Shown here in pieces: positions 1 to 9,520 of a stretch of DNA of 64,000 bases. The stretch lies in NCBI GenBank assembly GCA_963788085.1, contig CAWBFS010000017.1, forward strand, positions 186,001 to 250,000, in the 5' to 3' direction. Position 1 is the first letter of the stretch. Every line of letters starts with the position of its first letter. A program made the position numbers and the translations under genes. The stretch is from AP-15 sp963788085 (GTDB lineage: Bacteria > Pseudomonadota > Alphaproteobacteria > ATCC43930 > CGMCC-115725). Below the pieces are notes generated by a model. The model was not told the DNA's origin, did no database searches, and saw only the letters and a program-made list of their open reading frames with translations.

Positions 1-400
1 AGATCCAGGTGTCCTGGACGCTCGCCCAAGCGCCTTCGCGCGGCGCCACCTCGATCTCGTTATAGATCGCGCGAACCCCCGGGATCTGGCTCGCGACTTG
101 CGCGGCCTGAGCTTTCAACTCGGGGCTCGGCGTCATGCCGGTCAACAGAGTGCGGCCTTCATAGACGGTGATGGTGAAATCACGTTGCATCAGCGGGTTC
201 ACCTGCAGCCAGGCGTTCTGAATGTTGGTCTTGATCGCCATATCATCAAAGGCGCCGGTGGCGCCGCGTTCCTGGTTCGCCGTGTAGCCCGCCCCGCCGG
301 CAGCGGCGAGCCCGCCAACGATCGCTACCGGGCAGCCGCACAGCGCAACCGGCAGCGCAAGGGTGATAACGAGACAAAGCACGGCACGTAATTTCGACAT
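1..400 (-). CDS. BON-domain lipoprotein, DolP/YraP-like (3' end outside window)
   Basis: Reading on the minus strand from an ATG at 398-400, the first 23 residues form a lipoprotein signal: basic start, hydrophobic core, then LCGC with the acceptor cysteine at residue 23. From about residue 48 the sequence fits a BON domain, a small phospholipid-binding fold found in periplasmic or outer-membrane proteins; the pattern of a helix followed by 'TGMTPS' and 'VRAIYNEI' is typical. The frame stays open to base 1, so the C-terminus, possibly with a second BON domain, is not seen. It lies downstream of rsmI and yraN, the same neighbourhood that carries dolP (yraP) in Enterobacteria, so an outer-membrane integrity role is inferred. 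The exact ortholog is not proven. Confidence 0.8.
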   Translation of the reverse strand, partial: MSKLRAVLCLVITLALPVALCGCPVAIVGGLAAAGGAGYTANQERGATGAFDDMAIKTNIQNAWLQVNPLMQRDFTITVYEGRTLLTGMTPSPELKAQAAQVASQIPGVRAIYNEIEVAPREGAWASVQDTWI

Positions 401-512
401 TGCTGGACCCCCGCGGATATTCCCCACCGGCATTGTCCGATAAAAGAAACGCTGCTTCCAATGGCGGTGAGGCGCGCAGGGCCAGGGGCTCGAAGCGGCG
501 CTCGCCGCTTCG

Positions 513-896
513 CTAATCGGCTCGCCAAGCGCCGCGCAAATGCCGGGGTACGCGGCGCGGCGCCACCAGCATAAGGTCGAATCGCGGCTCGAGTCGGGCG
601 AGATCGGGGCGCGACAGCAGGAAGGCTTCCGCGGCACGCGCGATCCGCCGCCTCTGCCGGGGCGACAGCGCCGATGCCGCCGCATCGAGTTCGTTTCGCG
701 ACTTGACCTCGATAATCGCGAGCACGCGGCCGCGCCGCGCCAAGATGTCGATCTCGCCCGAGGGGCAACGCCACCCTCGGGCGAGAATGCGCCAGCCCCG
801 CAGCCGCAAGTGCCACAGGCACAGCCATTCGGCGAACCGCCCGCGGCGTTGCGCCCGTTGCCGCCGATGTGTGGCCTTCTGCCGCGCCGGTCTCAT
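513..896 (-). CDS. yraN: UPF0102 family endonuclease-like protein YraN
   Basis: A 127-residue basic protein with the UPF0102 (YraN) signature: GEIDIL at residues 47-52 and EVK at 63-65, which resemble the D/E-x-K core of restriction-endonuclease-like folds. Length is normal for the family. Its ATG overlaps the stop of rsmI by 4 bases (ATGA), so the two are almost surely co-translated. The rsmI-yraN-BON lipoprotein order is conserved across Proteobacteria. The precise cellular role of YraN is not established; nuclease activity is a fold-based inference. Confidence 0.9.
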   Translation of the reverse strand: MRPARQKATHRRQRAQRRGRFAEWLCLWHLRLRGWRILARGWRCPSGEIDILARRGRVLAIIEVKSRNELDAAASALSPRQRRRIARAAEAFLLSRPDLARLEPRFDLMLVAPRRVPRHLRGAWRAD

Positions 897-1897
897 TCCT
901 CCCCGTTGCGCATCGCCAAGGCGCGCCGATAGAGTTTCCCGCGCGGCACTCCGGTTTCAGCCGCGAGTTTTGCCGCTGCCTCGCGCACGCCGAGTTCAGC
1001 GAGCGCCGCGCGCAGCCGTTCGTCGACCTCGGCCTGGTCCGGATCATGGTGCTCGGGGGCACCGAGGACGACCACCGCTTCACCGCGGGGTGGCCCGGCG
1101 AGGCGGTAGTGTGCCGCAAGATCGGCCAGTGGCCCGCGTCGTACCTCCTCGTGCAATTTGGTCAGCTCGCGCGCGACCGCGGCCTCCCGGTTGCCGAAGA
1201 CCTCGGCCATGTCGGCGAGCGATTCGGCGAGCCGCGGAGTGGTCTCATAAAACACCAGGGTGGCCTCGACCCCGACCCAGCGCGCGAGCGTGCGCCGCCG
1301 CGCCGCCTGCCGCGGCGGCAGAAAGCCGGCGAACAAGAAGGCGTCCGGAGGCAGCCCCGAAAGGATCAGCGCTGTCACCGAAGCGGTTGGTCCCGGAATG
1401 GCGGTGACCGGCAGGTCTTCGGCGAGCGCCGCGCGCACGAGCTTATAGCCGGGATCGGAAAGGAGTGGCGTGCCGGCGTCCGACACCAGCGCCACGCGCT
1501 CCCCGCGCCGCAACGCCGCCAGAACCGAGGGTCGGACCTGCTCGGCATTATGGTCGTGATAGGCCCCTAGAGAGTTCGCGATCCCGTACCTTGCCAGCAG
1601 CTTTCCGGTGACCCGAGTGTCTTCGCAGAAGATACGGTCGGCGCCGTGCAACACCGCCAGCGCGCGTAGCGTGATATCTCCCAGATTGCCGATCGGCGTT
1701 GCGACAAGGTAGAGCCCGGGCGCCAGCTCTGTTTCGGGTAATGCTCCCGGTTGCGCTCCGGCCGTCGCATCAGGAGCCGCCGACGCCTTTGGGTCGGGTT
1801 TACTCGCATCCAGACGGCGGTTAGGGTGCCGGCTCCCGTCCTCCCTCTTGTCGGAGCCAGCTCTTGCCGCGCCCGTCGCTTTCGCGGTTAGCCTCAC
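893..1897 (-). CDS. rsmI: 16S rRNA (cytidine1402-2'-O)-methyltransferase RsmI
   Basis: RsmI 2'-O-methylates C1402 of 16S rRNA using S-adenosylmethionine. The tetrapyrrole-methylase fold is clear: VATPIGNLGD near residue 65, SDAGTPLLSDPG near 139-150, and a C-terminal part ending in VPRGKLYRRAL. The start is uncertain: between the first conserved block and the GTG at 1897 no ATG, GTG or TTG occurs in frame. The GTG start would give a 334-residue protein with an unconserved N-terminal extension and a 34-base overlap with the divergent gene. A CTG start near 1826, or an undetected base error upstream, are alternatives. Intact from the domain onwards. Confidence 0.88.
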   Translation of the reverse strand: MRLTAKATGAARAGSDKREDGSRHPNRRLDASKPDPKASAAPDATAGAQPGALPETELAPGLYLVATPIGNLGDITLRALAVLHGADRIFCEDTRVTGKLLARYGIANSLGAYHDHNAEQVRPSVLAALRRGERVALVSDAGTPLLSDPGYKLVRAALAEDLPVTAIPGPTASVTALILSGLPPDAFLFAGFLPPRQAARRRTLARWVGVEATLVFYETTPRLAESLADMAEVFGNREAAVARELTKLHEEVRRGPLADLAAHYRLAGPPRGEAVVVLGAPEHHDPDQAEVDERLRAALAELGVREAAAKLAAETGVPRGKLYRRALAMRNGEE

Positions 1898-3128
1898 CCT
1901 TTGCCGCCCTCGCCGTAGGCGTACTCGCCTGTTGCGCTCCGGCGATGGTATCGGCACCGATCGCCCGCCCGCAACCGCCCTATTACGGTTACGGCCGGGT
2001 TCCGCCACCGCTTCCGCCCGGCCCACCGTCCCCGCCGACGGCAGCTGCGGCGGGACCCGCGAAAGTGGCCTTGCTCGTTCCCTTGTCGGGCGCCAATGCC
2101 GAGCTCGGGCAGGCCCTCCTCGACGCGGCGCAATTGGCACTGTTCGAGAGCGGCGGCGATCGGCTGATCCTGGTGCCGCGCGACACCGGCGGCAATGCCG
2201 GCCGGTGCCGCCGGCGCGGCACGCGCGGTCATCGGCGACGGAGCGCGGCTGATCTTGGGGCCGCTGCTCGCCCCTGAGGTCGAGGCGGTAAAGCCGATTG
2301 CCCAAGAGGCCCACATAAACGTCATCGCCTTCTCGACTGTTACCACCCTCGCCGGCGGCAATACTTATCTGATGGGCTTTCTGCCGCGGCAGGAGGTCAT
2401 GCGTGAGGTAGGCTATGCGCGCGAACGCGGCCTCGCCCGTTTCGCGGCGCTCGCGCCCAACTCGCCTTACGGGCATTTGATGGCCGACGCGCTTCGGGAA
2501 GCCGCATCGGGAAGCGGCGGCAGCGTGACAAAAATCGAATTCTTCGACCCGCGGGCAGGTGACGTCTCGCCCGCATCCAGCGACTGCTGCCCGGCGGCGG
2601 TGCGGAGGCCAGTGCCGAGCCGCCTCCCGGCATTGCCGCCAGCCGCATCCTTCGATGCGTTGCTGCTGCCGGAAGGCGGCGCCCAGGCTCAGGCAGATCG
2701 CCGCCCAGGTCAGGGCGGCGGGCGGCAGTGCCAAGCCCGTGCAGTTGCTCGGCAGCGGGCTCTGGGACACGCCCGACATCGGCAGCGACCCGGCGCTCGT
2801 CGGCGGCTGGTTCGCTTCGTCTCCCCCCGAGGCGCGGCAGGATTTCGAGCGGCGGTTCAGCGCCACCTATGGCCACAACCCGCCGCGTCTGGCTTCGCTC
2901 GGCTATGATGCGGCGGCGCTCGCCGCGGTGCTCGCACGCGGCCAGGGCGGCGAGCCGTTCTCGCAGCAGGCGATCCTCAACCCGAGCGGCTTCACCGGCG
3001 TCGATGGATTGTTTCGTTTTGCGCCCATCGGCCTCGTGCAGCGCGGCCTCGCCGTGCTCGAAGTCGTGCCCCAAGGGACAACCGTCGTCAGCCCGGCGCC
3101 GCAGAGCTTCCAGGACCTCGGTTACTGA
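1864..3128 (+). CDS. LpoA-like penicillin-binding protein activator (frame broken about four times)
   Basis: Starting at a TTG, the product has a signal peptide with a lipobox-like LACC, a proline-rich linker (residues about 32-60), then a periplasmic-binding-protein type I fold beginning VALLVPLSG. Such proteins are annotated as penicillin-binding protein activators (LpoA/YraM family), which stimulate peptidoglycan synthases from the outer membrane. The conserved text continues in other frames: shifts near 2200, 2570, 2660 and 2690. The final block ends with SFQDLGY and a TGA at 3126-3128. At the first break, removing one C from GGCCGG restores the frame. Position beside rsmI and yraN matches the enterobacterial rsmI-lpoA-yraN order, here with lpoA divergent. 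The breaks are probably sequence errors. Confidence 0.72.
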
Positions 3129-3134
3129 GCTCGT

Positions 3135-4302
3135 TTAACAGAGAAGTGCGCCAAGCACCGCATTGAGGCGCTGGCGGCCGAGCGCTGGTTGCTGCGAGGC
3201 GCTCGGCATCGAGGGTCAGAAAGCCGCCTTCGATCAGCGGCTGAAGATTGCGGCCGAGGACGGTCTCGGCGTCCCGGCCCGCGATCTGTTCGATCCGCTC
3301 ACGCGATACCCCCTCGACGAGGCGCAGGCCCATCATCAGCATCTCCTCTATCGCGGTCTCGCGATCGATTGGGGCGATCTCTTCGATTCCGGTTGCGTTG
3401 GTTTCGACCGCTGCGAGCCATTTCTCGGGCAGCCGGTATTGCCGGGTGGCAAATTTGGTGTCGGCTCGGGTCAGCCGGCCATGGGCACCCGGGGCCGATC
3501 CCGACATAGTCCTGGTAGCGCCAATAGGCGAGATTGTGCCGGCACTCGGCGCCGGGACGGGCATGATTGGAGATTTCGTAGGCCGGCAGCCCGGCAGCTG
3601 CGAGCCGGTCCTGTGTGATCTCGAACAGTGCGGCCGTGCTGTCTTCCTCGGGCGGGACGAGCTCGCCGCGCCGTGCGAGCGTAGCGAAGGCGGTGCCGGG
3701 CTCGATCGTCAACTGGTAAAGGGAAAGGTGTTCGCCGGCGAGGGTCAGAGCTGCGTCGAGCTCGCGCCGCCAGGCCGCGCCGCTCTGGCCGGGGCGGGCA
3801 TAGATCAGATCGAACGAGTAATCGCGGAAAGGTTTCTCGGGCATGCTCGATCGCGGCGATCGCTTCCTCGCGGTCATGGACGCGGCCCAAGAAGTGCAAG
3901 GCCGCCGGGTCGAGCGCCTGCACTCCGAGCGACAGCCGGTTGACCCCGGCCGCCGCAAAGGCCCGGAAACGATCGGCTTCGGCGGAATTGGGGTTGGCCT
4001 CAAGGGTGATTTCGACACCGGGCATGATGGCCCAATGCGAGCGCACCCCGTCGAGCAGCTGCTGCAACCGTCTCGGGCGGCATCAGCGACGGCGTGCCGC
4101 CGCCGAAAAACACCGAACCTACTGCGCGTCCGGCCGTGAGCTCGGCCTGGTGCTCGAGATCGCGTATGAGCGCCTGCGTCCAGCGCGCCGCGTCGACACC
4201 GTCGCGGACATGGCTGTTGAAATCGCAATACGGGCATTTCGACCGGCAGAACGGCCAGTGGATATAGACGGCGAGCGGCTCGGTAACAGCTCCCTCACTC
4301 AC
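3135..4302 (-). CDS. hemW: Radical SAM heme chaperone HemW (frame broken about four times)
   Basis: The N-terminus shows the radical SAM motif CxxxCxxC at residues 19, 23 and 26 (FCRSKCPYC), followed by GGGTPSL, as in HemW, a CPO-like protein that delivers heme and lacks coproporphyrinogen dehydrogenase activity. The rest of the fold is present in pieces: LEANPNS and VNRLSLGVQ, then LYQLTIEPGT, then a C-terminal winged-helix part ending RLNAVLGALL and TAA at 3135. Shifts lie near 4050, 3845, 3495 and 3165. The start used is a GTG at 4300-4302, just inside a palindromic repeat; no better start is visible. Next gene rdgB lies upstream, as in E. coli (rdgB-hemW). Confidence 0.82.
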
Positions 4303-4431
4303 CCAACGCTGGCGGGCCGGGTCCCCCCTCTCCCGCGGTGCGGGAAAGGAGCTTTGAACGGGCCGATGATTTAGCCCCTCTCCCGCACTGCGGGAGCGGG
4401 TGCCGAGCAGAGCGAGGCGGGTGAGGGGCTT
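4293..4431. repeat. Interspersed palindromic repeat, copy 1 (rearranged)
   Basis: This spacer between rdgB and hemW carries the same modules as the elements at 16645-16730 and 39687-39762: CTCACCC at one end, GGGTGAGGGG at the other, and two copies of a CTCTCCCGC-n-GCGGGA hairpin instead of one. The conserved tail GTGCCGAGC-AGCGAGGCGGGTGAGGGG matches copy 2 almost base for base. Such multi-hairpin elements resemble REP/BIME-type intergenic repeats. Confidence 0.75.
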
Positions 4432-4435
4432 CACC

Positions 4436-5036
4436 TCAGCGCTCACCGAAATAGCGCTCGACGAGCTTGGCGAAGGCGTGGGCGCGATGGCTGATGCGGT
4501 GCTTCTCGACCGGGTCGATTTCGCCGAAGGTCAGGGTTGCGCCTTGCGGGATGAACATCGGATCGTAGCCGAAACCTCGATCGCCCCGCGGCGGCCAGGT
4601 CAGGCTGCCTTCGACCTCGCCACGAAACAGATTCGGCGTGGCCGCCCGGCCAGGCGAGGGCGAGGACCGCGACAAATCTGGCGCTGCGGTCCTTGTCGCC
4701 GAGCTCGCGGTGGACCCGCTCCATAGCGATCCGGAAATCCTTGGCCGGGCCGGCCCAGCGGGCGGAGTAGATCCCGGGAGCGCCGCCCAGCGCCGGCACG
4801 ACGAGGCCGGAATCATCGGCGAGCGCCGGCAGCCCGCTCGCCTCGGCCGCGGCCTTGGCCTTCAGCGCCGCATTCGCCTCGAAGCTGTCGCCGGTTTCCT
4901 CCGGCTCGGGAATGCCGAGGGAGCCCGCGGCAATGGTTTCGACGCCGAACGGGGCCAGCAGCGATGCGATCTCCTCGACCTTACCCGGGTTGTGGCTGGC
5001 GATGACCAGCCGGTCACCGGCGAATGGTTGGAGCAT
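4436..5036 (-). CDS. rdgB: dITP/XTP pyrophosphatase RdgB/HAM1 (one frameshift)
   Basis: RdgB hydrolyses non-canonical purine triphosphates (dITP, XTP) to monophosphates, keeping them out of DNA. The N-terminus has SHNPGK at residues 14-19, followed by LADDSGL in the active-site region and, in the next frame, RGDRGFGYDPMF and EKHRISHRAHA. One shift occurs near 4630: the minus strand reads GTT-T-CGTGGC, and removing one T restores the expected ESV-RGEVEGS. Total length of about 199 residues is normal. Starts 4 bases after the rph stop; rph-rdgB-hemW forms one transcription unit. Confidence 0.9.
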
Positions 5037-5040
5037 TGCG

Positions 5041-5764
5041 TCAGGCAAGCCCGAGCGCCGCTCGCTGGCATCGGGTGAGGTCCCCAACGCCTTGCCGCGC
5101 GAGCCGCAACATGTCGGCGAAGAGCGTCTCGTCGAACGGCGCGCCTTCGGCGGTCGCCTGGATCTCGACAATGCCCGCCCGTTCCGGTGAGCACAAAATT
5201 CGCGTCCGTCATCGCTTGCGAATCCTCGGCATAGTCGAGATCGAGTACCGCAACATCGGCAAGGACGCCGCAGGAGACCGCGGCGACATTGTCGCGCAAT
5301 GGCAGCGCCTTCAACAAACCCGCGGAAAGCAATCGCTGAAACGCTAGGTGAAGCGCCACATAGCTGCCGGTGACCGCGGCTGTGCGGGTGCCTCCGTCGG
5401 CCTGCAATACATCGCAGTCGATCTTGATCTGGCGTTCGCCGAGCTGGGTCAGATCGGTCACCGCCCGCAGACTTCGGCCGATCAGCCGCTGGATTTCCTG
5501 CGTGCGTCCGCTTTGCCGGCCGCGGGCCGCCTCGCGGTCGGTGCGCGTCGCCGTCGAACGCGGCAGCATCCCGTATTCCGCGGTGACCCAGCCCTTGCCG
5601 GTATTGCGCAGAAAAGGGGGCACGCGCTCCTCTATGGATGCGGTGCACAGCACATGGGTGTCGCCGAACTTCGCGAGGCACGAGCCCTCGGCATATTTGG
5701 CGACACCGGGCTCCAGGGTGACCGGTCGCATTGCATCGCGGGCGCGTCCCGAAGGTCGGCTCAC
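5041..5764 (-). CDS. rph: Ribonuclease PH (one frameshift)
   Basis: RNase PH is a phosphate-dependent 3'-exoribonuclease that trims tRNA precursors. Family blocks are obvious: MRPVTLEPG, EGSCLAKFGDTHVLCTAS, GWVTAEYGMLPRST, EIQRLIGRSLRAV and CDVLQADGGTRTA. After NFVLTGTGG near 5182 the frame shifts; dropping one G from GGGCGGG restores GIVEIQATAEGAPF and the end RCQRAALGLA followed by TGA at 5041. The whole gene codes for about 240 residues, as usual. The ATG overlaps the queC stop by 4 bases, linking tRNA maturation and queuosine genes. Confidence 0.92.
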
Positions 5765-6522
5765 ACCTGGTCTCCGGCAAAGGCTTCCCAGCCGCGCCGG
5801 CGCAGCTCACAGGCCGGACAGCCGCCGCAGCCATAGCCCCAAGGATGGCGGTGGGACCGGTCGCCGAGATAACAGCTGTGGGTTTCTTCCAGGATCAGCT
5901 CGACCAGCGCATCCCCGCCGAGGGCATGCGCCAATGCCCAGGTCGTCGCTTTATTCCGCCACATCAGCGGTGTGTGAATGACAAAGCGATGGTCCATGCC
6001 GAGCGATAGTGTCGCCTGCAGCGCCTTCAAAGTGTCGTCGCGGCAATCGGGATAGTCCGAATAATCGGTCTCGCACATCCCACCGACGAGATGGCGTGCC
6101 CCGCGGCGATAACCGATGGCGGCGGCAAAGGTAAAGAACAGCAAGTTGCGGCCGGGGACAAACGTATTCGGCAACCCGCTTTGCTCGAAGGCGATCGCAG
6201 TAGCACCGGTCAGCGCCGTGTCGCTGATCTCGCCGAGGACGCCCAGATCGACGATGTGATCGGCGCCGAGCTTGCCGCTCCACTCCGGGAACTCACGTCG
6301 CAGGCGCTCTACCACCGAGGTGCGGCACTCAAGCTCGACCCGGTGCCGCTGTCGGTAGTCGAAACCGATTGTCTCGACCGCGGCAAAGCGGGTTAGGGCC
6401 CAGGCGAGGCACGTTGTCGAATCTTGCCCGCCTGAGAACAGAACGAGTGCCCGTTCCGGGCGTGAGTTCGATCGCGTTTTGCTGGGCCACCCGACACGAG
6501 ATAGCGTGCCGGGCGGTCCCAA
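5761..6522 (-). CDS. queC: 7-cyano-7-deazaguanine synthase QueC
   Basis: QueC converts 7-carboxy-7-deazaguanine to preQ0 with ATP and ammonia, a step towards queuosine in tRNA. The ATP-pyrophosphatase P-loop SGGQDS is at residues 30-35, and the zinc site is seen in the C-terminal cysteines (HSC, then GCGGCPAC). Frame intact, 253 residues with the TTG start at 6522; the conserved region begins only at about residue 24, so the true start may be further in. No preQ1 riboswitch is visible because only 11 bases separate it from the next gene upstream. Confidence 0.93.
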   Translation of the reverse strand: MGPPGTLSRVGWPSKTRSNSRPERALVLFSGGQDSTTCLAWALTRFAAVETIGFDYRQRHRVELECRTSVVERLRREFPEWSGKLGADHIVDLGVLGEISDTALTGATAIAFEQSGLPNTFVPGRNLLFFTFAAAIGYRRGARHLVGGMCETDYSDYPDCRDDTLKALQATLSLGMDHRFVIHTPLMWRNKATTWALAHALGGDALVELILEETHSCYLGDRSHRHPWGYGCGGCPACELRRRGWEAFAGDQV

Positions 6523-6533
6523 TCAACGGCCGC

Positions 6534-6887
6534 TCAGCGGCGGGTTATCGTGGCCAATAAGTAACCCATGGCAAAAGCGATCGCCAGGCTCATCATCGGG
6601 TTCTGCTCGACCTGCCGCGACACCGTCCCGACAGCCTGCTCGCCCTGCACGCGCAGTCCTTGCGCCATTTCTCGCGCGCGATCGTTGTTTTGTACCCATT
6701 GACCCCCGGCTTGCGTCAAGTCGCGCAAGACCTGCGAGGCCTGCTCGATGACTGAACGAAGCCCTTCGAGAGCCTGGCTCGCCTGCTGGCCGAGCGCGGC
6801 TCCGCTGCTGTCGCCGCCGTTCGACCTATTGGCGTTCGGATCGCTGACGACCGAGCGACCACTGCCTTCCTGCTTGTCCGCCGCCAT
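6534..6887 (-). CDS. Small membrane-anchored protein, DUF883 (ElaB/YqjD)-like
   Basis: A 117-residue protein with a hydrophilic, helix-rich body (many Gln, Ala, Glu; residues about 30-90) and one C-terminal membrane segment (about 96-113) ending in two arginines. The ending PMMSLAIAFAMGYLLA with a basic tail resembles DUF883 proteins (ElaB, YqjD), which in E. coli sit in the inner membrane and associate with ribosomes in stationary phase. The match is by architecture and tail only, so function is tentative. A good GGAGG lies just before the ATG at 6887. It is divergent from the SelA-like gene. Confidence 0.6.
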   Translation of the reverse strand: MAADKQEGSGRSVVSDPNANRSNGGDSSGAALGQQASQALEGLRSVIEQASQVLRDLTQAGGQWVQNNDRAREMAQGLRVQGEQAVGTVSRQVEQNPMMSLAIAFAMGYLLATITRR

Positions 6888-7025
6888 ACTTTCGCCTCCT
6901 CAAATGGTTACGCCGTGACATAAACAAGGAGCACAGCGAATTGGGTCCGTCGGGCATACTGCAAGGATGACGCCGACAGCGTCCTTCGCTGCTATAATCC
7001 GCGCCGATCGATCCCCGGGGGTGCC

Positions 7026-8508
7026 ATGAAAGCCAACGCCAATCCCTATCTGATGCTCGGCGTGCGGCCGTTCATCAATTGCTGCAGCGTGCGCACGATG
7101 CATGGCGGCAGCCTGATGCTGCCGCAGGTCCGCGACGCGATGGCGGAGGCGTCGCTTCACTTTGTCAATCTCGACGAGCTGATGGAGGCGGCGGGACGTC
7201 GCTTGGCGGAGCTTACGGGGGCCGAATGGGGCATTGTTACCTGCGGCAGCGCTGCCGCGGTAGCATTGGGGACGGCGGCCTGCGTCGCCGGCAATGACCC
7301 GGTCAAGATGCTGCGCCTGCCGTTCACCGACGGCATGGTCAACCGCGTGTTGATCCCGAAGACGCAGCGTTTTGCGTATGACCAGGCGGTGCGCATGATC
7401 GGCTGCCATCTGGTCGAGATCGAGACGCGGGAGGATCTCGACGCGGCACTGGCCGAGCCCGTTGCTATGGTCGTGCTGCTCGGCAAGCAGGAGCATCTGG
7501 GGAGCTTGCGGCTCGAGGAAATTGCGGCGGTCGTCAAGCCGCGCGGCATCCCGATCATGGTCGACGCCGCCTCCGAGCACCTCGAGCGGCCGAGCCCGTG
7601 GCTCGTTCGCGGCGCCGACCTCGTCGTTTATAGCGGCGGCAAATTCCTGCGCGGCCCACAGACCAGCGGTCTGCTCCTCGGCTCGAAGCAATTGGTCCAG
7701 GCGGCCTGGTCCAATGCCTCGCCGCACCAAGCGCTGGGCCGCCCGATGAAAGTTTCGAAAGAGGACATCATCGGCGTTTTGACCGCGGTCGAGCATTGGT
7801 TCGAGGACCGCGACCACGGAGCCGAGCAGCAGCAATGGTACGACGATCTGGAGGTCATCGGCGAGCGGCTCGGCGAAGTGCACGGCACCGCATTGGAGCT
7901 AATCGAGCCCGACCGGCGTCGACCGGGTGCCGCGGCTGCGCGTCTCTTGGGACCGCTGGCAATACCCGCTCGACGGGCTGGCGCTGCGTCAGCGCGTGCT
8001 CGACGGCGAGCCGCGTATCATGCTCGACGACAACTCGGCGACCGAAAACTCGATTGCGATTGATCCATTTCAGTTGCAGCCCGGCGAGGCCGCGCAAGTC
8101 GGCGACGCGATCGCGGCAGCGCTGCGCGAAGCCAGCCGTCACGCGCCGGCGCCGGATCGAGCGCCGGAAGGCGAAATCGCCGGTAATTGGGAATTGCGCA
8201 TCGACTTCCTGCAGGGCTCGCGCGTCCACCGGCTCAATCTCGAGCAACGCGGCCCCGAAATCGCCGGCCATCAGCACTCCACCCATTTCGAGGGCCCGGT
8301 CAGCGGTTGGCTGAACGGCGACCAGATCCAGCTGTCGTTCACGTCGCGCTACGAAGGAAGTACCATCTGCTATTTCTTCGACGGCGAGATCCGCGACGGC
8401 AGCATGAGCGGCACGGCCATGCTCGGCGCCGCCAGCGACCAGAACCACGGCATCGTCAACCGCAGCCAATTCGGCCCCGGCCGCTGGCAGGCGAGCCGAG
8501 TAGCGTGA
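7026..8508 (+). CDS. SelA-like PLP enzyme with C-terminal beta-rich domain (one frameshift)
   Basis: Residues 1 to about 370 fit the fold type I PLP family that includes SelA-like and D-glucosaminate-6-phosphate ammonia-lyase-like proteins: VRPFINCCSVRTMHGGS at the start, GAEWGIVTCGSAAAV for phosphate binding, VDAASEHLE for the ring aspartate, and the PLP lysine in YSGGKFLRGPQTSG at residue 206. It is unlikely to be true selenocysteine synthase, since no selC, selB or selD is seen. A shift near 7915 is repaired by removing one C from GAGCCC. From about residue 380 a separate domain rich in Trp, Gly and Gln (GEIAGNWEL to the end) looks like a small beta-barrel. Substrate unknown. Confidence 0.75.
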
Positions 8509-8524
8509 GCGAAGACAGGGGACC

Positions 8525-9520
8525 GTGCTTCTTGACGCGAAGATAAGGCGCAGGAAATTTATTGCTCTCCTTGGCATGGGGACCGCCGCGCGGCCGCTCG
8601 GCGCGAGGGCGCAACAGGGCGAGAAAGTGTACAAGATAGGCATTCTCAGCGCGGGTTCGGCGCAACCGGGGCCGGCATCCATTTTGGTCGAGGTCCTCCG
8701 CGAGCTGGGATACGTCGAAGGCAAAAATCTCACATTCGAGCGCAGGTTTGCGGAGGACAGGCTCGCCCGGCTGCCCAAGCTCGCGGCGGAACTGGTCAGC
8801 CTTAAGGTGGATGTGATCATGGCGGCGGGGACACTGGCGCCACTTGCCGCCAAACGGGCTACCTCGACAATTCCGATCGTGATGATGGCAGCCGGCGACC
8901 CGGTAGGAAGCGGGCTCGTCGCCAGCTTGGCGCAGCGAGGTGGCAACGTCACCGGGATGAGCCTCATGGCACCCGACCTCGGCGGAAAGCGGCTGGAACT
9001 GCTGAAGGAGCTCCTCCCCGGAATTTCTCGCGTAGCCATTCTCTGGAATGCGGCCAATCCCTATTCCGCGCTGGTCTTCAAAGAGACAGTGGGCGCGGCC
9101 CGAACGCTTGGGGTCGAGCTTCAATCGCTGGAAATACGGGAGCCCCCCGATCTCGACGGCGCGCTCGAAGGTGCGACGGGTCAGCACGCTGAGGCGCTGA
9201 TCGCGGTCGAAGATCCGCTCACCATCGACCTTCGAAAGAAAATTGCGGAATTCGCAGCTGACCACCGATTGCCGGCAATATCAGGCCTCAGAGTGTTTGC
9301 GGATTCAGGAGCCCTCATCTCCTACGGTGCAGATCTTGCCGATATCCTTCGGCGCAGCGTCGTCTATGTGGACAAGATACTCAAAGGGGCGAAACCGTCT
9401 GACCTGCCGGTTGAGCAGCCAACCAGGTTCGAGCTGGTCATCAATCTCAAAACGGCCAAATCGCTCGGCTTGACTTTCCCACCTCTGCTGCTGGCCCGTG
9501 CCGACGAGATCATCGAATGA
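8525..9520 (+). CDS. ABC transporter substrate-binding protein (PF04392-type), orphan
   Basis: A 331-residue intact protein. The N-terminus has a Tat-like signal (RRRKFIALLG) ending around ARAQQ, followed by YKIGILSAGS and LRELGYVEGKNLTFERRFAED, hallmarks of the ABC_sub_bind family linked in some bacteria to aromatic amino acid uptake. The end KTAKSLGLTFPPLLLARADEII is also typical. Start is a GTG at 8525 with GGGGA upstream. No ATPase or permease gene is next to it. Such orphan binding proteins are commonly multi-copy in soil Alphaproteobacteria. Ligand cannot be inferred. Confidence 0.88.
   Translation: MLLDAKIRRRKFIALLGMGTAARPLGARAQQGEKVYKIGILSAGSAQPGPASILVEVLRELGYVEGKNLTFERRFAEDRLARLPKLAAELVSLKVDVIMAAGTLAPLAAKRATSTIPIVMMAAGDPVGSGLVASLAQRGGNVTGMSLMAPDLGGKRLELLKELLPGISRVAILWNAANPYSALVFKETVGAARTLGVELQSLEIREPPDLDGALEGATGQHAEALIAVEDPLTIDLRKKIAEFAADHRLPAISGLRVFADSGALISYGADLADILRRSVVYVDKILKGAKPSDLPVEQPTRFELVINLKTAKSLGLTFPPLLLARADEIIE

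Noticed and set aside
7026..8508. True selenocysteine synthase (selA)
   Set aside because: No selB, selD, selC or candidate SECIS/UGA gene is in the window, and the C-terminal domain differs from SelA.
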